Positions 32,700-42,461 of a DNA stretch of 64,000 nucleotides are shown one piece after another; position 1 is the first letter of the stretch, and each line of letters opens with the position of its first letter. Below the pieces are notes generated by a model, which saw only the letters and a program-made list of their open reading frames with translations, searched no databases and was not told the origin of the DNA. The translations under genes were made by a program, and so were the position numbers. The DNA comes from Lentzea xinjiangensis (GTDB lineage Bacteria; Actinomycetota; Actinomycetes; Mycobacteriales; Pseudonocardiaceae): the NCBI RefSeq assembly GCF_900110955.1, contig NZ_FOFR01000027.1, positions 1 through 64,000 on the forward strand, in the 5' to 3' direction.

Positions 32700-34151
32700 T
32701 CAGCTCTTCTTCCTCGCCACCACCCGGATGGTCTCGAGCTCCGAGTCGGACGGGTCCGGCAGCTCCATGCCGGCCGCGAGCCCGCTGCGCACGTAGTCCA
32801 GCACCTCGGTGGTGATCACCTCACCGGGCAGGATGGCGGGCGCGCCCGGCGGGTAAGGCGTGATCATCTCCGCGGCGATCCGCCCCGCCGCCCGCTCCGC
32901 CGGCACCTGCTCGACCTCCGCGAAGAACGCGTCGCGCGGCAGCATCGCCGTCTCCAGCTGCAGCTCGTCGGGAGAGGGCAGGTCGACGGGCTTCGGCGTG
33001 GGCAGGTCGGCCTTCGTGAGCGCGCTCAGCGCGTCGACGAGCACCTTCGCCGTCTCGGGGTCGTCGGCGTGGGTGAAGTGGGCGACGACCCGGCGGTGGT
33101 CGGAGAGACCGAGGGTGATGCGCCGGTTCTCCCGCAGCCAGTCCGTCGCCTGGTAGCCGCTGATGTTCAGCCCGGACACGTCGATGACCATCTTCAGCGG
33201 GTCGGCCGAGTCCACCAGGTCGTCGAACCGCATGACGTGCAGCCCCGGCAGGTCGTCGATGGCGGACCGGGTCGACTCGGCCAGCGCCAGCACGGCGGTC
33301 AGCAGCTTCTCGCCGTGCTGCACCATCTGCCGGCGCCAGCCGTCGAGGGTCGCGTAGACGAGCGAGCTCGGGCTGGTCGTGCCGAGGATGTCCTCACGCG
33401 ACTTGAGCACGGCCGGGTCCACGAGATCACCCTGCAGGTGGAACACCGAGCTCTGCTCCACCGCGGCGCCGGACTTGTGCACGCTCGTCACGACCACGTC
33501 GGCGCCCGCGTCCATACCCCACGGCGGCAGCTCACCGTGGAACGGCAGATGCGCGCCCCACGCCTCGTCGACGATCAACGGCTTGCCGAAGGAATGGCAC
33601 ACGTCCGCGATCGCCCGGATGTCACCGCACGTGCCGTAGTCGGTCGGCGTGACCAGCAACATGCCCTTGGCCTCCGGCTCGGCCTCGAACAGCTCGCGCA
33701 CCCGGTCCGGGCTCGGCGGGTGGGCCAGGTGCCGCTCGGCGTCCCAGTTCGGGCTGATCCACACCGGCGCGACGCCGCTCAGGATCAGGGCCGACACCAC
33801 GGACTTGTGCGCGTGCCGCGGCACGATGAGCTTCTCGTGCGGCCCGGCCACCGACAGCATCGCGCTCTTGACGGACAACGAGCTGCCGCACGTGGAGAAG
33901 AACGCGTGCTCGGCGTGTACCGCGTCCGCCATCAGCTCCTGCGCGTGCTCCACGACGCCACCGCGCATGAGCCGGTCGTCGAGACCGTTGACCGCCACCA
34001 CGTCGGCCTCGAACACCTCCCGGCCCAGCACGTCGAGGACTCTGGGGTCGACGCCCTTGCCCTGGCGGTGTCCCGGCGGCGTGAACGGCACGTAGCCGCG
34101 CTCGTGGAACTCCTGCAACGCTTCCAGCACCGGTGCTCTGCTGTGGTCCAT
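32700..34151 (-). CDS. Orn/Lys/Arg decarboxylase, PLP-dependent (fold type I)
   Basis: Protein of 483 residues of the wingless group of Orn/Lys/Arg decarboxylases. HGGVVEHAQ-like and GSSLSVKSAMLSVAG segments precede the PLP region: Asp in LIVDEAWGAHL, Lys226 in VVTSVHKSGAAVEQ forming the Schiff base. The C-terminal domain has the family signature ITPYPPGAPAILPGE. It releases CO2 from a basic amino acid to give a polyamine (cadaverine, putrescine or agmatine). No SD precedes the ATG. It lies 37 bases after a BTAD regulator gene on the same strand. Which amino acid is used is not readable. Confidence 0.88.
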   Translation of the reverse strand: MDHSRAPVLEALQEFHERGYVPFTPPGHRQGKGVDPRVLDVLGREVFEADVVAVNGLDDRLMRGGVVEHAQELMADAVHAEHAFFSTCGSSLSVKSAMLSVAGPHEKLIVPRHAHKSVVSALILSGVAPVWISPNWDAERHLAHPPSPDRVRELFEAEPEAKGMLLVTPTDYGTCGDIRAIADVCHSFGKPLIVDEAWGAHLPFHGELPPWGMDAGADVVVTSVHKSGAAVEQSSVFHLQGDLVDPAVLKSREDILGTTSPSSLVYATLDGWRRQMVQHGEKLLTAVLALAESTRSAIDDLPGLHVMRFDDLVDSADPLKMVIDVSGLNISGYQATDWLRENRRITLGLSDHRRVVAHFTHADDPETAKVLVDALSALTKADLPTPKPVDLPSPDELQLETAMLPRDAFFAEVEQVPAERAAGRIAAEMITPYPPGAPAILPGEVITTEVLDYVRSGLAAGMELPDPSDSELETIRVVARKKS

Positions 34152-34188
34152 GCCGGGGGGAGTAGCCCGAACGGGCGTACCTCGAACC

Positions 34189-34866
34189 TCAGCGCAGCAA
34201 CGTTCGCACGAGCTCGTGAATGTGGGGGGACGGTTCCATGCCCAGCTCGGCTCGGAGCTGCGTCCGGTAGGTCTGGTACTGGCGGACGGCCTGCGCCGGG
34301 TTGCCGTCGGCGAGGTGCAGCTCGACCAGCGTCCGGTGTGCGCTCTCCCGCAACGGATCGGTCTGCACGGCCGCGAGCGCCGCCTGGTGCGCGTGGTGGC
34401 GGTCTCCGTCCGACCGGAACCGCTCGCTGAGCGCCTCCAGCGCGCGCAACCGCGCCTGCCGCCACCACTCGCGCTCGGCCTGCACCCACGGCTGCCACCA
34501 GCCGGGCAGCAGGTCGGCCTTGAACAGCGCCAGGGCCTCGGGACTCGCGCCGGGCGCCTCGGCCACGGCGGTTGCCCGCCGGAAGTCGACCTCGACCTCC
34601 CGGCCGAGGGCGAGCGCGTCCTCGGTGGCGACGACCAGCGGCGTCGCCGGTTTGACCAGCCGCCACAGCGTCGACCGCAGGCAGGCGGCCGCGCGTCGCT
34701 CGGTCGCACCCGGCCACAGCAGCGTCGCGGCGACCGGCCGCGGCACCGGGCCCTCGCGCAGGGCCAGCAGCGCGAGAAGCCGGCGCGCGCCGGGAACGAC
34801 GTGGACCGGACTGTGCTCGCAGTCCAACCGGAAGCCGTCGAGTAGCTGGATGTGCAACCCCGTCAT
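34189..34866 (-). CDS. short BTAD-containing transcriptional regulator (SARP-like)
   Basis: Protein of 225 residues. Residues 1-95 look like an OmpR-type winged helix (LQLLDGF-type start, ending WRLVKPATPLVVATEDALAL); residues about 100-225 are a bacterial transcriptional activation domain with TPR-like helices (ALAAVQTDPLRESAHRTLVE, QYQTYRTQLRAELGMEPSP). This is the plan of SARP/EmbR-type activators without the NB-ARC part. It is 37 bases upstream of the amino-acid decarboxylase gene, its likely target or co-transcribed partner. Confidence 0.85.
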   Translation of the reverse strand: MTGLHIQLLDGFRLDCEHSPVHVVPGARRLLALLALREGPVPRPVAATLLWPGATERRAAACLRSTLWRLVKPATPLVVATEDALALGREVEVDFRRATAVAEAPGASPEALALFKADLLPGWWQPWVQAEREWWRQARLRALEALSERFRSDGDRHHAHQAALAAVQTDPLRESAHRTLVELHLADGNPAQAVRQYQTYRTQLRAELGMEPSPHIHELVRTLLR

Positions 34867-35035
34867 GCGAGGCCGAGTGCCCTGTTATTGCGCACTCACA
34901 CACCTCGCCGCGAAATTGCTCTGTCCTGACCAGCGGCGGTGACGCGGTCGTGTCGTGCGGGTGCCGCGATCGAGCCGTTCGAGTCACGGCCGCCGCCTAG
35001 CTTCGCTCTCGACCCCACAGCACACGGGAGGCGAG
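34867..35035. other. divergent promoter region, 169 bp
   Basis: Region between the minus-strand BTAD regulator gene and the Mn-catalase operon. I see no clear palindrome or canonical promoter here. Confidence 0.3.
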
Positions 35036-35899
35036 ATGTTCCTGCACACCAGCAGGTTGCAGTTCGAGGCGAAGCCCGACCGCCCGGACGCGCACTACGC
35101 GCGCAAGCTCCAGGAGCTCATCGGCGGCGCGTACGGCGAAATGACCGTGACGATGCAATACCTCTTCCAAGGCTGGAACTGCCGGATGGAGGGCAAGTAC
35201 AAGGACCTGATCATGGACGTGGCCACCGAGGAGATCGGCCACGTCGAGATGCTCGCGACGATGGTCGCGCGTCTGCTCGAGGGCGCGCCGTCCGAGGTGA
35301 CCGCGAAGGCGGTGGCCGACGACCCCGTCATCGCGGCGGTGATCGGCGGGATGGACCCGCAGCAGGCCATCGTGAGCGGCGGCGGGCCCACGCTGTCCGA
35401 CAGCAACGGCGTGCCGTGGAACGGCCGCTTCATCGTGGCCAGCGGCAACCTCATGGCCGACTTCCGCGCGAACGTCGCGGCGGAGGCGCAGGGCAGGCTG
35501 CAGACGGCCCGGCTCTACAACATGACCGACGACACGGGCGTGCGGGACATGCTCAAGTTCAACCTCGCCCGCGACACGGCCCACCAGAACATGTGGCTCG
35601 CCGCGATCGAGGAGCTGCAGGAGGACGGCCTCGAAGGCCCGATCTCACCGAGCGCGCTGTTCGACGAGGAGTACGCCGAGCACGCCAGCACGATCTGGCA
35701 CAACTCCGACGGGCCCGCGGGCGCCGAGGGCGGCTGGGCGTCCGGCACCACCCCGGACGGCGCGCACGAGTTCTCCTACGTGATGGACCCGGAGCCGTTG
35801 GGGGGCAAGGCGTCCGCACCGGCGCCCGACCCGCTGCTCTACGCCACCAGCCCGGCGAACCTCGGGCTGATCGAGAAGGCCATCCGCAAGCTCACCTGA
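35036..35899 (+). CDS. manganese catalase
   Basis: Protein of 287 residues of the non-heme dimanganese catalase family, a ferritin-like four-helix bundle that disproportionates hydrogen peroxide. The expected ligands are all present at the family's usual spacing: Glu35 (GEMTVTMQYLFQ), Glu66 and His69 (EEIGHVE), Glu150 (NVAAEAQGR) and His183 (ARDTAHQNMW). No signal peptide. It is 13 bases before a manganese transporter gene, a pairing that supplies the metal. ATG 35036 has GGGAGG upstream. Confidence 0.92.
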   Translation: MFLHTSRLQFEAKPDRPDAHYARKLQELIGGAYGEMTVTMQYLFQGWNCRMEGKYKDLIMDVATEEIGHVEMLATMVARLLEGAPSEVTAKAVADDPVIAAVIGGMDPQQAIVSGGGPTLSDSNGVPWNGRFIVASGNLMADFRANVAAEAQGRLQTARLYNMTDDTGVRDMLKFNLARDTAHQNMWLAAIEELQEDGLEGPISPSALFDEEYAEHASTIWHNSDGPAGAEGGWASGTTPDGAHEFSYVMDPEPLGGKASAPAPDPLLYATSPANLGLIEKAIRKLT

Positions 35900-35912
35900 G
35901 GAGGACCAGCAG

Positions 35913-37123
<1,211 letters not shown>

Positions 37124-37127
<4 letters not shown>

Positions 37128-37552
37128 AGGCCGCGGTCGTGCTCGGAGTGGGGATCGGCGGGTTCATCGACGGGATCGTGGTGCATCAGCTCCTGGGCTG
37201 GCACCACATGCTCTCCGGCTGGTACCCGAGCTCGGACATGCAGCTGATGATGGTCGGCGACGGGCTGTTCCACCTGCTGTGCCTCGTCATCGTGCTGATC
37301 GGCGTGGCGCTGCTCAACCGCACCGCACCGCTACCCGAACGGGTGCTGCTCGGCGGGATCCTCGCGGGCTGGGGCGTGTTCAACTTGGTGGAGGGCGTGG
37401 TCGACCACCTGGTCCTGGGCATCCACCACGTGCGTCCCGGACCGGACCAGCTGGCGTACGACCTCGCCTTCCTCGGGTCGGGACTGCTGCTGGTGGTGTC
37501 GGGAGTCCTGATCGCGGGTAGACGACGGGTGTGGAAATCAAGCACGAGGTGA
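37124..37552 (+). CDS. DUF2243 membrane protein
   Basis: Protein of 142 residues with four hydrophobic segments and the DUF2243 signature: GIGGFIDGIVVHQLLGWHHM and FNLVEGVVDHLVLGIHHVRP, rich in His. The His clusters suggest metal binding, which fits its position between a manganese transporter and a stress protein. Function unproven. ATG overlaps the mntH stop. Confidence 0.85.
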
Positions 37553-37989
37553 CGGCCAGGACCGAGTCCAGCGTGCTGGCGAGCTTCGCCGACTACGTCG
37601 AGGCCCAGCGGCTGGTCGACAGGATGTCCGACGACGGCTTCCCGGTGGAGAGCGTGCGGATCATCGGAGACGGTGTCCGCACGGTCGAGCAGGTGACGGG
37701 CCGGATGACACGGGGCCGCGCGGCGCTCGCGGGAGCGGCGAGCGGCGCCTGGTTCGGTGTGTTCATCGGACTGCTGTTCGGCCTGTTCACCGCCGGTTCG
37801 GGGTGGCTGTGGTTCCTCCTGATCAGCCTGGTGATCGGCGCGTTCTGGGGTGCGGTCTTCGGCTTCGTGGCGCACTGGAGCACCCGCGGTCGGCGCGACT
37901 TCTCGAGCGTCATGACCCTGCAGGCCCAGCGGTACGAGGTGCACGTCGACCAGGCGGTGGCCGCCCAGGCGGCCAGGTACGTGCTCTGA
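37531..37989 (+). CDS. general stress protein 17M-like (YflT) membrane protein
   Basis: Protein of 152 residues. The N-terminal third has the family domain (VLASFADYVEAQRLVDRMSD, ESVRIIGDGVRTVEQVTGRM), followed by two membrane helices around residues 68-112 (GAWFGVFIGLLFGLFTAGSG) and a C-terminal domain with ALQAQRYEVHVD-type end. Such proteins are SigB-regulon members. GTG start lies 22 bases inside the preceding gene. Function unknown. Confidence 0.82.
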   Translation: MEIKHEVTARTESSVLASFADYVEAQRLVDRMSDDGFPVESVRIIGDGVRTVEQVTGRMTRGRAALAGAASGAWFGVFIGLLFGLFTAGSGWLWFLLISLVIGAFWGAVFGFVAHWSTRGRRDFSSVMTLQAQRYEVHVDQAVAAQAARYVL

Positions 37990-37993
37990 GCCC

Positions 37994-38488
37994 ATGCAGA
38001 CCTTCCTGCCGTTCCCGGACTTCACCGCCTCGGCCCGCGTGCTGGACCAGCGGCGGCTCGGCAAGCAGCGGGTCGAGACGCTCCAGGTCCACCGCGCGCT
38101 GGTGGTGCCCGGCCACGGCTGGCGCCACCACCCCGCGGTGAAGATGTGGGCCGGGTACGAGGAGGCGCTCGTGCGGTACGGCCTGGAGATGTGCGCGCAA
38201 TGGCGGATCTCCGGGTTCTCCGACACGTGCGAGGCCACGATGAGGTCCGATCTGGCCGCGGCCCGCGGGATCACCGCCGTGCGGACGCAGGACGAGCTGG
38301 CCGACGCCGGCGAGCTGCCGTGGTGGCTGGGCGACCAGGCGTTCCACCGGAGCCACCGGTCGGCGCTGGTGCGCAAGGACCCCGCCTACTACCGGCGGTT
38401 CTTCCCCGACGTGCCGGACGACCTGCCGTACGTGTGGCCCAGGGCGGAGCGGCCGGTGGAGGCTCGCCGGGGGTCGGACGGCGGGTGA
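37994..38488 (+). CDS. pyrimidine-dimer DNA glycosylase-like (MSMEG_6728 type)
   Basis: Protein of 164 residues beginning MQTFLPFPDFTASARVLDQR, RLGKQRVETLQVHRAL, the start typical of small DNA glycosylase/endonuclease V-related proteins of actinomycetes. HHPAVKMWAGYEEALVRYGL and AFHRSHRSALVRKDPAYYRR are further family stretches. It may repair UV damage; catalytic residues are not certain. It follows the general-stress gene by 4 bases and closes the operon before a convergent gene. Confidence 0.75.
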   Translation: MQTFLPFPDFTASARVLDQRRLGKQRVETLQVHRALVVPGHGWRHHPAVKMWAGYEEALVRYGLEMCAQWRISGFSDTCEATMRSDLAAARGITAVRTQDELADAGELPWWLGDQAFHRSHRSALVRKDPAYYRRFFPDVPDDLPYVWPRAERPVEARRGSDGG

Positions 38489-38492
38489 GCCG

Positions 38493-39413
38493 TCAGGCCG
38501 TCCCGCCCACGCTCACCCGGACGGTGAACCCGTCCTCGTCGCGCCCCATCGACACGTAGTCGCACGTGCGGTGCAGGATCCACAGCCCGAGGCCGGCCGA
38601 CCGGGTCGCCGTCGTCGGCAGCAGCCCGGCCAGGGGGTCCGACGGGCCGGGCCCCTGGTCCGTCACCGCCATGACCACGCGCGACGAGTCCGCCCACAGC
38701 CGTACGCGCACCGGCGCGACGCCGTGGGTCAGGCCGTTCGTGACGACCTCGCTGGCCGCGTAGACCACGTCGTGCGCGTTGTCCTCGGTCAGCGCGAGCG
38801 CGGTGATGGCCGCGCCGACCGCCTCGCGCACCGCGGCGGGGGTCGGGTTGACGAGCTCGAGCAGCGGCCTGCCCCGTTCCAGCGAGTCCGGGGTCTGCGC
38901 CGGGCACGGGTGGCCCTCGCGGAAGCCGGGGTTCGCCTCGTGCCCGCCGGTGGCGGTGGCGATGTTCGGGTGGATGCGGACCACGTCGGCCAGCACGTCG
39001 GCGGGGGTCGTCCGGGTGTCGTACGGGCACAGGCCCCACACCGGGAAGTCTGCGAAGGCCCGGTTCGCGGCGACCTCGTAGCGGGCCCACCAGTTCCAGG
39101 ACGCGCCCATGCCTGGATGCGGCACGTCCCCGACTACGCGCATCTGCCGTGCGCCTGCGTCGGTGTGCTCGTGGAAAAGTTCGCGATACGTGGCGATAGC
39201 GTCGGACGGGCGGGCGTACTGGTCCGCGGCCGGCAGGTACATGACGGCGGCGTCGCGGCCGAGCGCGCCCCGCAGCAGCGTGGTGTTCGTGCCGGTGCAC
39301 GCCACCAACGCCGCTTCGCCCGCGCGAAGGCCTTCCTCGAGGAAGGGCACGACCAGCGCGAGGAAGTCGTCGTCGGAGCCGTAGAAGGCGGTCTCGTGGA
39401 AGAAACCGGTCAC
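38493..39413 (-). CDS. RsbA-type anti-sigma regulator: MEDS domain plus HATPase
   Basis: Protein of 306 residues. N-terminal MEDS sensory domain (about 1-170, HETAFYGSDDDFLALVVPFL, DVPHPGMGASWNWWARYEVA) and a C-terminal ATPase of the anti-sigma/serine kinase type (about 200-306: EVVTNGLTHG N-box, AVTDQGPGPSDPLAG, SAGLGLWILHRTCDYVS). Proteins of this plan phosphorylate STAS antagonists or hold sigma factors. Divergent from STAS and PP2C genes encoded rightwards, so all three probably make a partner-switching unit. It overlaps nothing and ends 4 bases from the DNA-glycosylase-like gene. Confidence 0.85.
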   Translation of the reverse strand: MTGFFHETAFYGSDDDFLALVVPFLEEGLRAGEAALVACTGTNTTLLRGALGRDAAVMYLPAADQYARPSDAIATYRELFHEHTDAGARQMRVVGDVPHPGMGASWNWWARYEVAANRAFADFPVWGLCPYDTRTTPADVLADVVRIHPNIATATGGHEANPGFREGHPCPAQTPDSLERGRPLLELVNPTPAAVREAVGAAITALALTEDNAHDVVYAASEVVTNGLTHGVAPVRVRLWADSSRVVMAVTDQGPGPSDPLAGLLPTTATRSAGLGLWILHRTCDYVSMGRDEDGFTVRVSVGGTA

Positions 39414-39583
39414 AGGGACCGATGCTACGCGGGCCTCCCACGGGGCCGTTCCCGGGAACCTCCACTCCGTTCACACTCCAGGGGCACCGCGGAAGCGCAA
39501 GCACACGCAGACTGCGCTACCGTCGACTGCGGGTTGAGCAGACAGCCCTTGTGACGGTCGTGCCGTCCCATATGGAGGTCTGT

Positions 39584-39958
39584 GTGTTCACCGACGGTGA
39601 AGTCCCCTTCCGCGCCACCAGCGAACGAGTGGGAGCCGCCGTCATCGTCCGCGTCGCCGGTGAGCTCGACTGCTCGACCGCGGACCCGCTGGCCGACTGC
39701 CTGAGCGCAGCGGTGCGCGCGGTCGAGCCGCCCGCGCCCGTGGTGGTCGATCTGACCGCCGTGCGGTTCCTCGGGGCGCGGGGTATCGGTCTGTTGCTCG
39801 ACCGCCAGGACACGTGCCTGCGGCGTGGCAGCGCGCTCGCGGTCGTCGCGACCACCCCGGCGGTGCTGCGGCCACTGCGGGTGCTGGGCCTGCTGAGCGT
39901 GCTGGGCGTGCGGTCGAGCGTCGCGGCCGCGCTCACGCCGTCCGGGGTGACCGTGTAG
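39584..39958 (+). CDS. STAS-domain protein, anti-sigma-factor antagonist-like, Ser missing
   Basis: Protein of 124 residues with one STAS domain (IVRVAGELDCSTADPLADCL, VVVDLTAVRFLGARGIGLLL). At the place where active antagonists have Ser-Ser (FMDSSGLG in SpoIIAA), this one has Ala65-Arg66, so it cannot be phosphorylated there. It may be permanently active or sense another input. I use GTG 39584, which has GGAGG five bases before it; an in-frame ATG lies four codons upstream. It precedes the PP2C gene. Confidence 0.78.
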   Translation: MFTDGEVPFRATSERVGAAVIVRVAGELDCSTADPLADCLSAAVRAVEPPAPVVVDLTAVRFLGARGIGLLLDRQDTCLRRGSALAVVATTPAVLRPLRVLGLLSVLGVRSSVAAALTPSGVTV

Positions 39959-40030
39959 TCCCTTCCCGGACGACCCGGGCCGCGGCGGATTCGGGAAGGA
40001 GGAGAGCCCACGGACGACCCGTCGTACGCC

Positions 40031-41197
40031 ATGCTCGCGAAGCTGCTCCAGGACAGCCACCTCATCACCCTGGAGCAGCTACCGGGGCAGGTCGGGAAGC
40101 GGGCCGCCGGCGCGGGCTTCTCGGAGATCCTGATCCTGCTCGCGGACCTGCGGGAGGAGACGCTGGTCGCGGTCGATCCCGACGGCGCGCGGTCGTTCCC
40201 GGTGGACGCGAGCCTCGCGGGCCGGGCCTTCCGTGACGTCACGCTGGTCATGAGCCCGCGAGAGGGTGGCCGTCACTTCTGGATCCCGTTGCTCGACGGC
40301 ACGGAACGCATCGGCGTGCTGGGCGCGACCGCCGCGGACGACTCCCGCGCCACCCTGGACAAGCTGGACGCGTTGGCCTCCCTGGTGGCGTTGATGCTGG
40401 TCAGCAAGCGCCCGCACAGCGACACCTACCAGCGGCTGGTGCGCACCCAGCCGATGACGGTCGCCTCCGAGGTCGTGTGGCCGCTCATGCCACCGCTCAC
40501 CTTCGCCACCGACAACCTGGTGATCACCGCCGTGCTGGAACCCGCCTACGAGATCGGTGGCGACGCCGTCGACTACGCCATCACCGGCGACGTCGTGCAC
40601 CTGTCGATGTTCGACGCGATGGGGCACGACCAGTCCGCCGGCCTGACGGTCGCGCTCGCCACGGGAGCGTGCCGCAACCACCGCCGCCGCGGCAGGGGGC
40701 TGGCCGACACCAGCATCGCCGTGGACGAGGTGATCGGCGAGCAGTTCGGCGGCCGGCGGTTCGCCACCGGCATCCTCGCCGACCTCGACTACCGCACCGG
40801 CAGGCTCACCTGGGTCAACCGCGGCCACCCGCCGCCGTTGCTGATCCGCCAGGGCCGCTGGATCCGCCAGCTCGCGTGCCGCCCCTCGCCGCCCATGGGG
40901 TTCGGGCTGCCCACCACGCCCGTGCTGTGCCATGAGCACCTGGAACCCGGCGACCGGCTGCTCTTCTACACCGACGGCATCGTCGAGGCCCGCGACAGCA
41001 AGGGCCGCCAGTTCGGCCTGCGGCGGTTCACCGACTTCGTGATCCGCCGCGAGGCCGACGGCTGTTCGGCACCCGAAACGCTGCGTCGCCTGATGCGCAC
41101 CGTGCTCGACCACCAGAGCGGACGCCTGCAGGACGACGCGAGCGCGCTTCTCGTGGAGTGGCAGCACGGCCGCGAGAAGTCCGTGGTCGTGAGCTAG
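40031..41197 (+). CDS. SpoIIE-type PP2C phosphatase (RsbU-like)
   Basis: Protein of 388 residues from the ATG. Residues about 1-130 are a GAF-like sensor (LITLEQLPGQVGKRAAGAGF, LGATAADDSRATLDKLDALA); residues about 150-388 are a SpoIIE/PP2C phosphatase (GDAVDYAITGDVVHLSMFDAMGHDQ, WVNRGHPPPLLIRQ, LLFYTDGIVEARD). It would dephosphorylate STAS antagonists. The ATG has no SD; AAGGAGG lies ideally seven bases before an in-frame ACG at 40010, seven codons upstream. So translation may begin at ACG, or the ATG is used weakly. Confidence 0.85.
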   Translation: MLAKLLQDSHLITLEQLPGQVGKRAAGAGFSEILILLADLREETLVAVDPDGARSFPVDASLAGRAFRDVTLVMSPREGGRHFWIPLLDGTERIGVLGATAADDSRATLDKLDALASLVALMLVSKRPHSDTYQRLVRTQPMTVASEVVWPLMPPLTFATDNLVITAVLEPAYEIGGDAVDYAITGDVVHLSMFDAMGHDQSAGLTVALATGACRNHRRRGRGLADTSIAVDEVIGEQFGGRRFATGILADLDYRTGRLTWVNRGHPPPLLIRQGRWIRQLACRPSPPMGFGLPTTPVLCHEHLEPGDRLLFYTDGIVEARDSKGRQFGLRRFTDFVIRREADGCSAPETLRRLMRTVLDHQSGRLQDDASALLVEWQHGREKSVVVS

Positions 41198-41221
41198 CGG
41201 GCTGCCACCCCGTGACGTGGA

Positions 41222-41247
41222 GCAGGGCGCCTCGCGAGGCGCCCTGC
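41222..41247. terminator. palindromic hairpin, convergent terminator
   Basis: A 26-base perfect palindrome: GCAGGGCGCCT, CGCG, AGGCGCCCTGC. It lies between the convergent PP2C and PRC-barrel genes, without a T run. Confidence 0.75.
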
Positions 41248-41268
41248 CGAGCGTGAACTGCCGGGCCG

Positions 41269-41688
41269 CTAGAGCATCGGCGGCATCAGCCGGTAGCTCT
41301 CCGCGTAGTACTCGTCGGTGCGCCGGCGGTAGTCGTCGTGGTTGTCCGCGTCGTACTCGGGAGCGTTCTTGATCTGCTCCTTGGTGCGGTCGACGTAGAC
41401 CTTGCGCTCCTGGTGGTCCACGCGCTGCACGGTGCCGACCGGCAGCACGACCTTGCGACCGAAGATCCACGGTCCGGTGTCGACCATCAGGCAGTCGTGC
41501 GGGACGTTGGCGTTGTCCTCGTCCACCTCGCCGATGCCGCCGTCGGTGGCCTCGACGTCGTAGCCGATCAGACCGGTGTCCGGGCGCTGGGCGAGCTCCT
41601 GCTGGGCGAGCTCCTGCTCGTCGTGCTCGGGTCCGCCGGCCCACGACGGGTCGCGCCACACCCACGGGACGAACGGGACTGGCTGCAT
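41269..41688 (-). CDS. PRC-barrel domain protein
   Basis: Protein of 139 residues. Its middle carries a PRC-barrel beta domain (TGLIGYDVEATDGGIGEVDE, MVDTGPWIFGRKVVLPVGTV), an acidic N-terminal linker and a Tyr/Asp-rich tail. Such proteins are often stress-induced in actinomycetes and of unknown biochemistry. A SigB-like promoter is visible upstream (see 41737-41761). It is convergent with the phosphatase gene. Confidence 0.82.
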   Translation of the reverse strand: MQPVPFVPWVWRDPSWAGGPEHDEQELAQQELAQRPDTGLIGYDVEATDGGIGEVDEDNANVPHDCLMVDTGPWIFGRKVVLPVGTVQRVDHQERKVYVDRTKEQIKNAPEYDADNHDDYRRRTDEYYAESYRLMPPML

Positions 41689-41736
41689 CTCGGTCTCCCT
41701 GTCGTCGGAGGATGCTTCTTCCGTGACCCCGTCCGG

Positions 41737-41761
41737 CTACCCGGCCCGCCTGAGCACCAAC
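41737..41761 (-). promoter_or_regulatory. SigB-like promoter before PRC-barrel gene
   Basis: Minus strand: GTTG, 15 bases, GGGTAG; the last -10 base differs from GGGTAT. It lies about 50 bases before the start of the PRC-barrel gene. Confidence 0.5.
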
Positions 41762-41766
41762 CGCCG

Positions 41767-42192
41767 TCAGTGGTCGTCGCGGGTCAGGCCGTCCACCACG
41801 AGGGACAGGCCGATGCCGAGCATCCACACGTCCTTCGCGAGCCCGATGCCCTGCTCGGTCGGCCAGATGCTGCCTTCGCGCCGCATCCCCGGTGTCTTCG
41901 CGTAGAGGCCGAGCAGCGCCCCGGCGAACCCGGACAGCGCGGCTCCGGCGACGACCGCGGGGACGAACGGCGCGAGCAGCACCGCCCCGGTCGCGATCTC
42001 CCCGGCCGCGAGCAGCTTCGCGAACCGGCGGGCGTCGATCTTGTTCAGCACCGGGTAGGTGCTCGCCGCCCAGCCGTGCAGCTGTTCGGCCGTCTCCTGG
42101 TCGGCACCGCGCTTGCCGAGCCCGGAGTGCAGCACGAAGGCGCCGGTGGCGACGCGCGCGGGCAGTTGCCGCAGGAGCGAGCGGCTGATCAT
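41767..42192 (-). CDS. DoxX-type membrane protein
   Basis: Protein of 141 residues with four hydrophobic helices (ATGAFVLHSGLGKRG, IATGAVLLAPFVPAVVAGAA, GFAGALLGLYAK, GIGLAKDVWMLGIGLSLVVDG). It resembles DoxX/DoxD-related proteins, some of which act with superoxide dismutase and rhodanese in redox stress in mycobacteria. Not proven here. GAGG precedes the ATG. It sits about 75 bases upstream of the PRC-barrel gene on the same strand. Confidence 0.75.
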   Translation of the reverse strand: MISRSLLRQLPARVATGAFVLHSGLGKRGADQETAEQLHGWAASTYPVLNKIDARRFAKLLAAGEIATGAVLLAPFVPAVVAGAALSGFAGALLGLYAKTPGMRREGSIWPTEQGIGLAKDVWMLGIGLSLVVDGLTRDDH

Positions 42193-42461
42193 GTCCTGAC
42201 CTCCTCGGTGACGTCCCGGTCGCGTTCGGCGACCGAATCAGCCGGGTACCGCGAGGCAGGGGCGGCAAACCGGGGCGCGTCCCGGCCACCCGTGAGCGCG
42301 CAGCGTGCTCGCGCCCGGCGGACGAAGGTGCCTGCGCCGGGAGGGTTCCAGGCCTGCTGCGGATGTCCGATGTGGAGCCGTGGTGTGCCGGTCGATCGGA
42401 TCCGATGAGTTCGTGTCGCGCGCGTGGTCCACCCTCCCAACCGGATCGGGAGGTGGACCGC

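Noticed and set aside
42241-42300. SigB-like promoter before the DoxX gene (GTTT-N16-GGTACC, minus strand)
   Set aside because: The -10 element does not match GGGTAT, so it was not listed.
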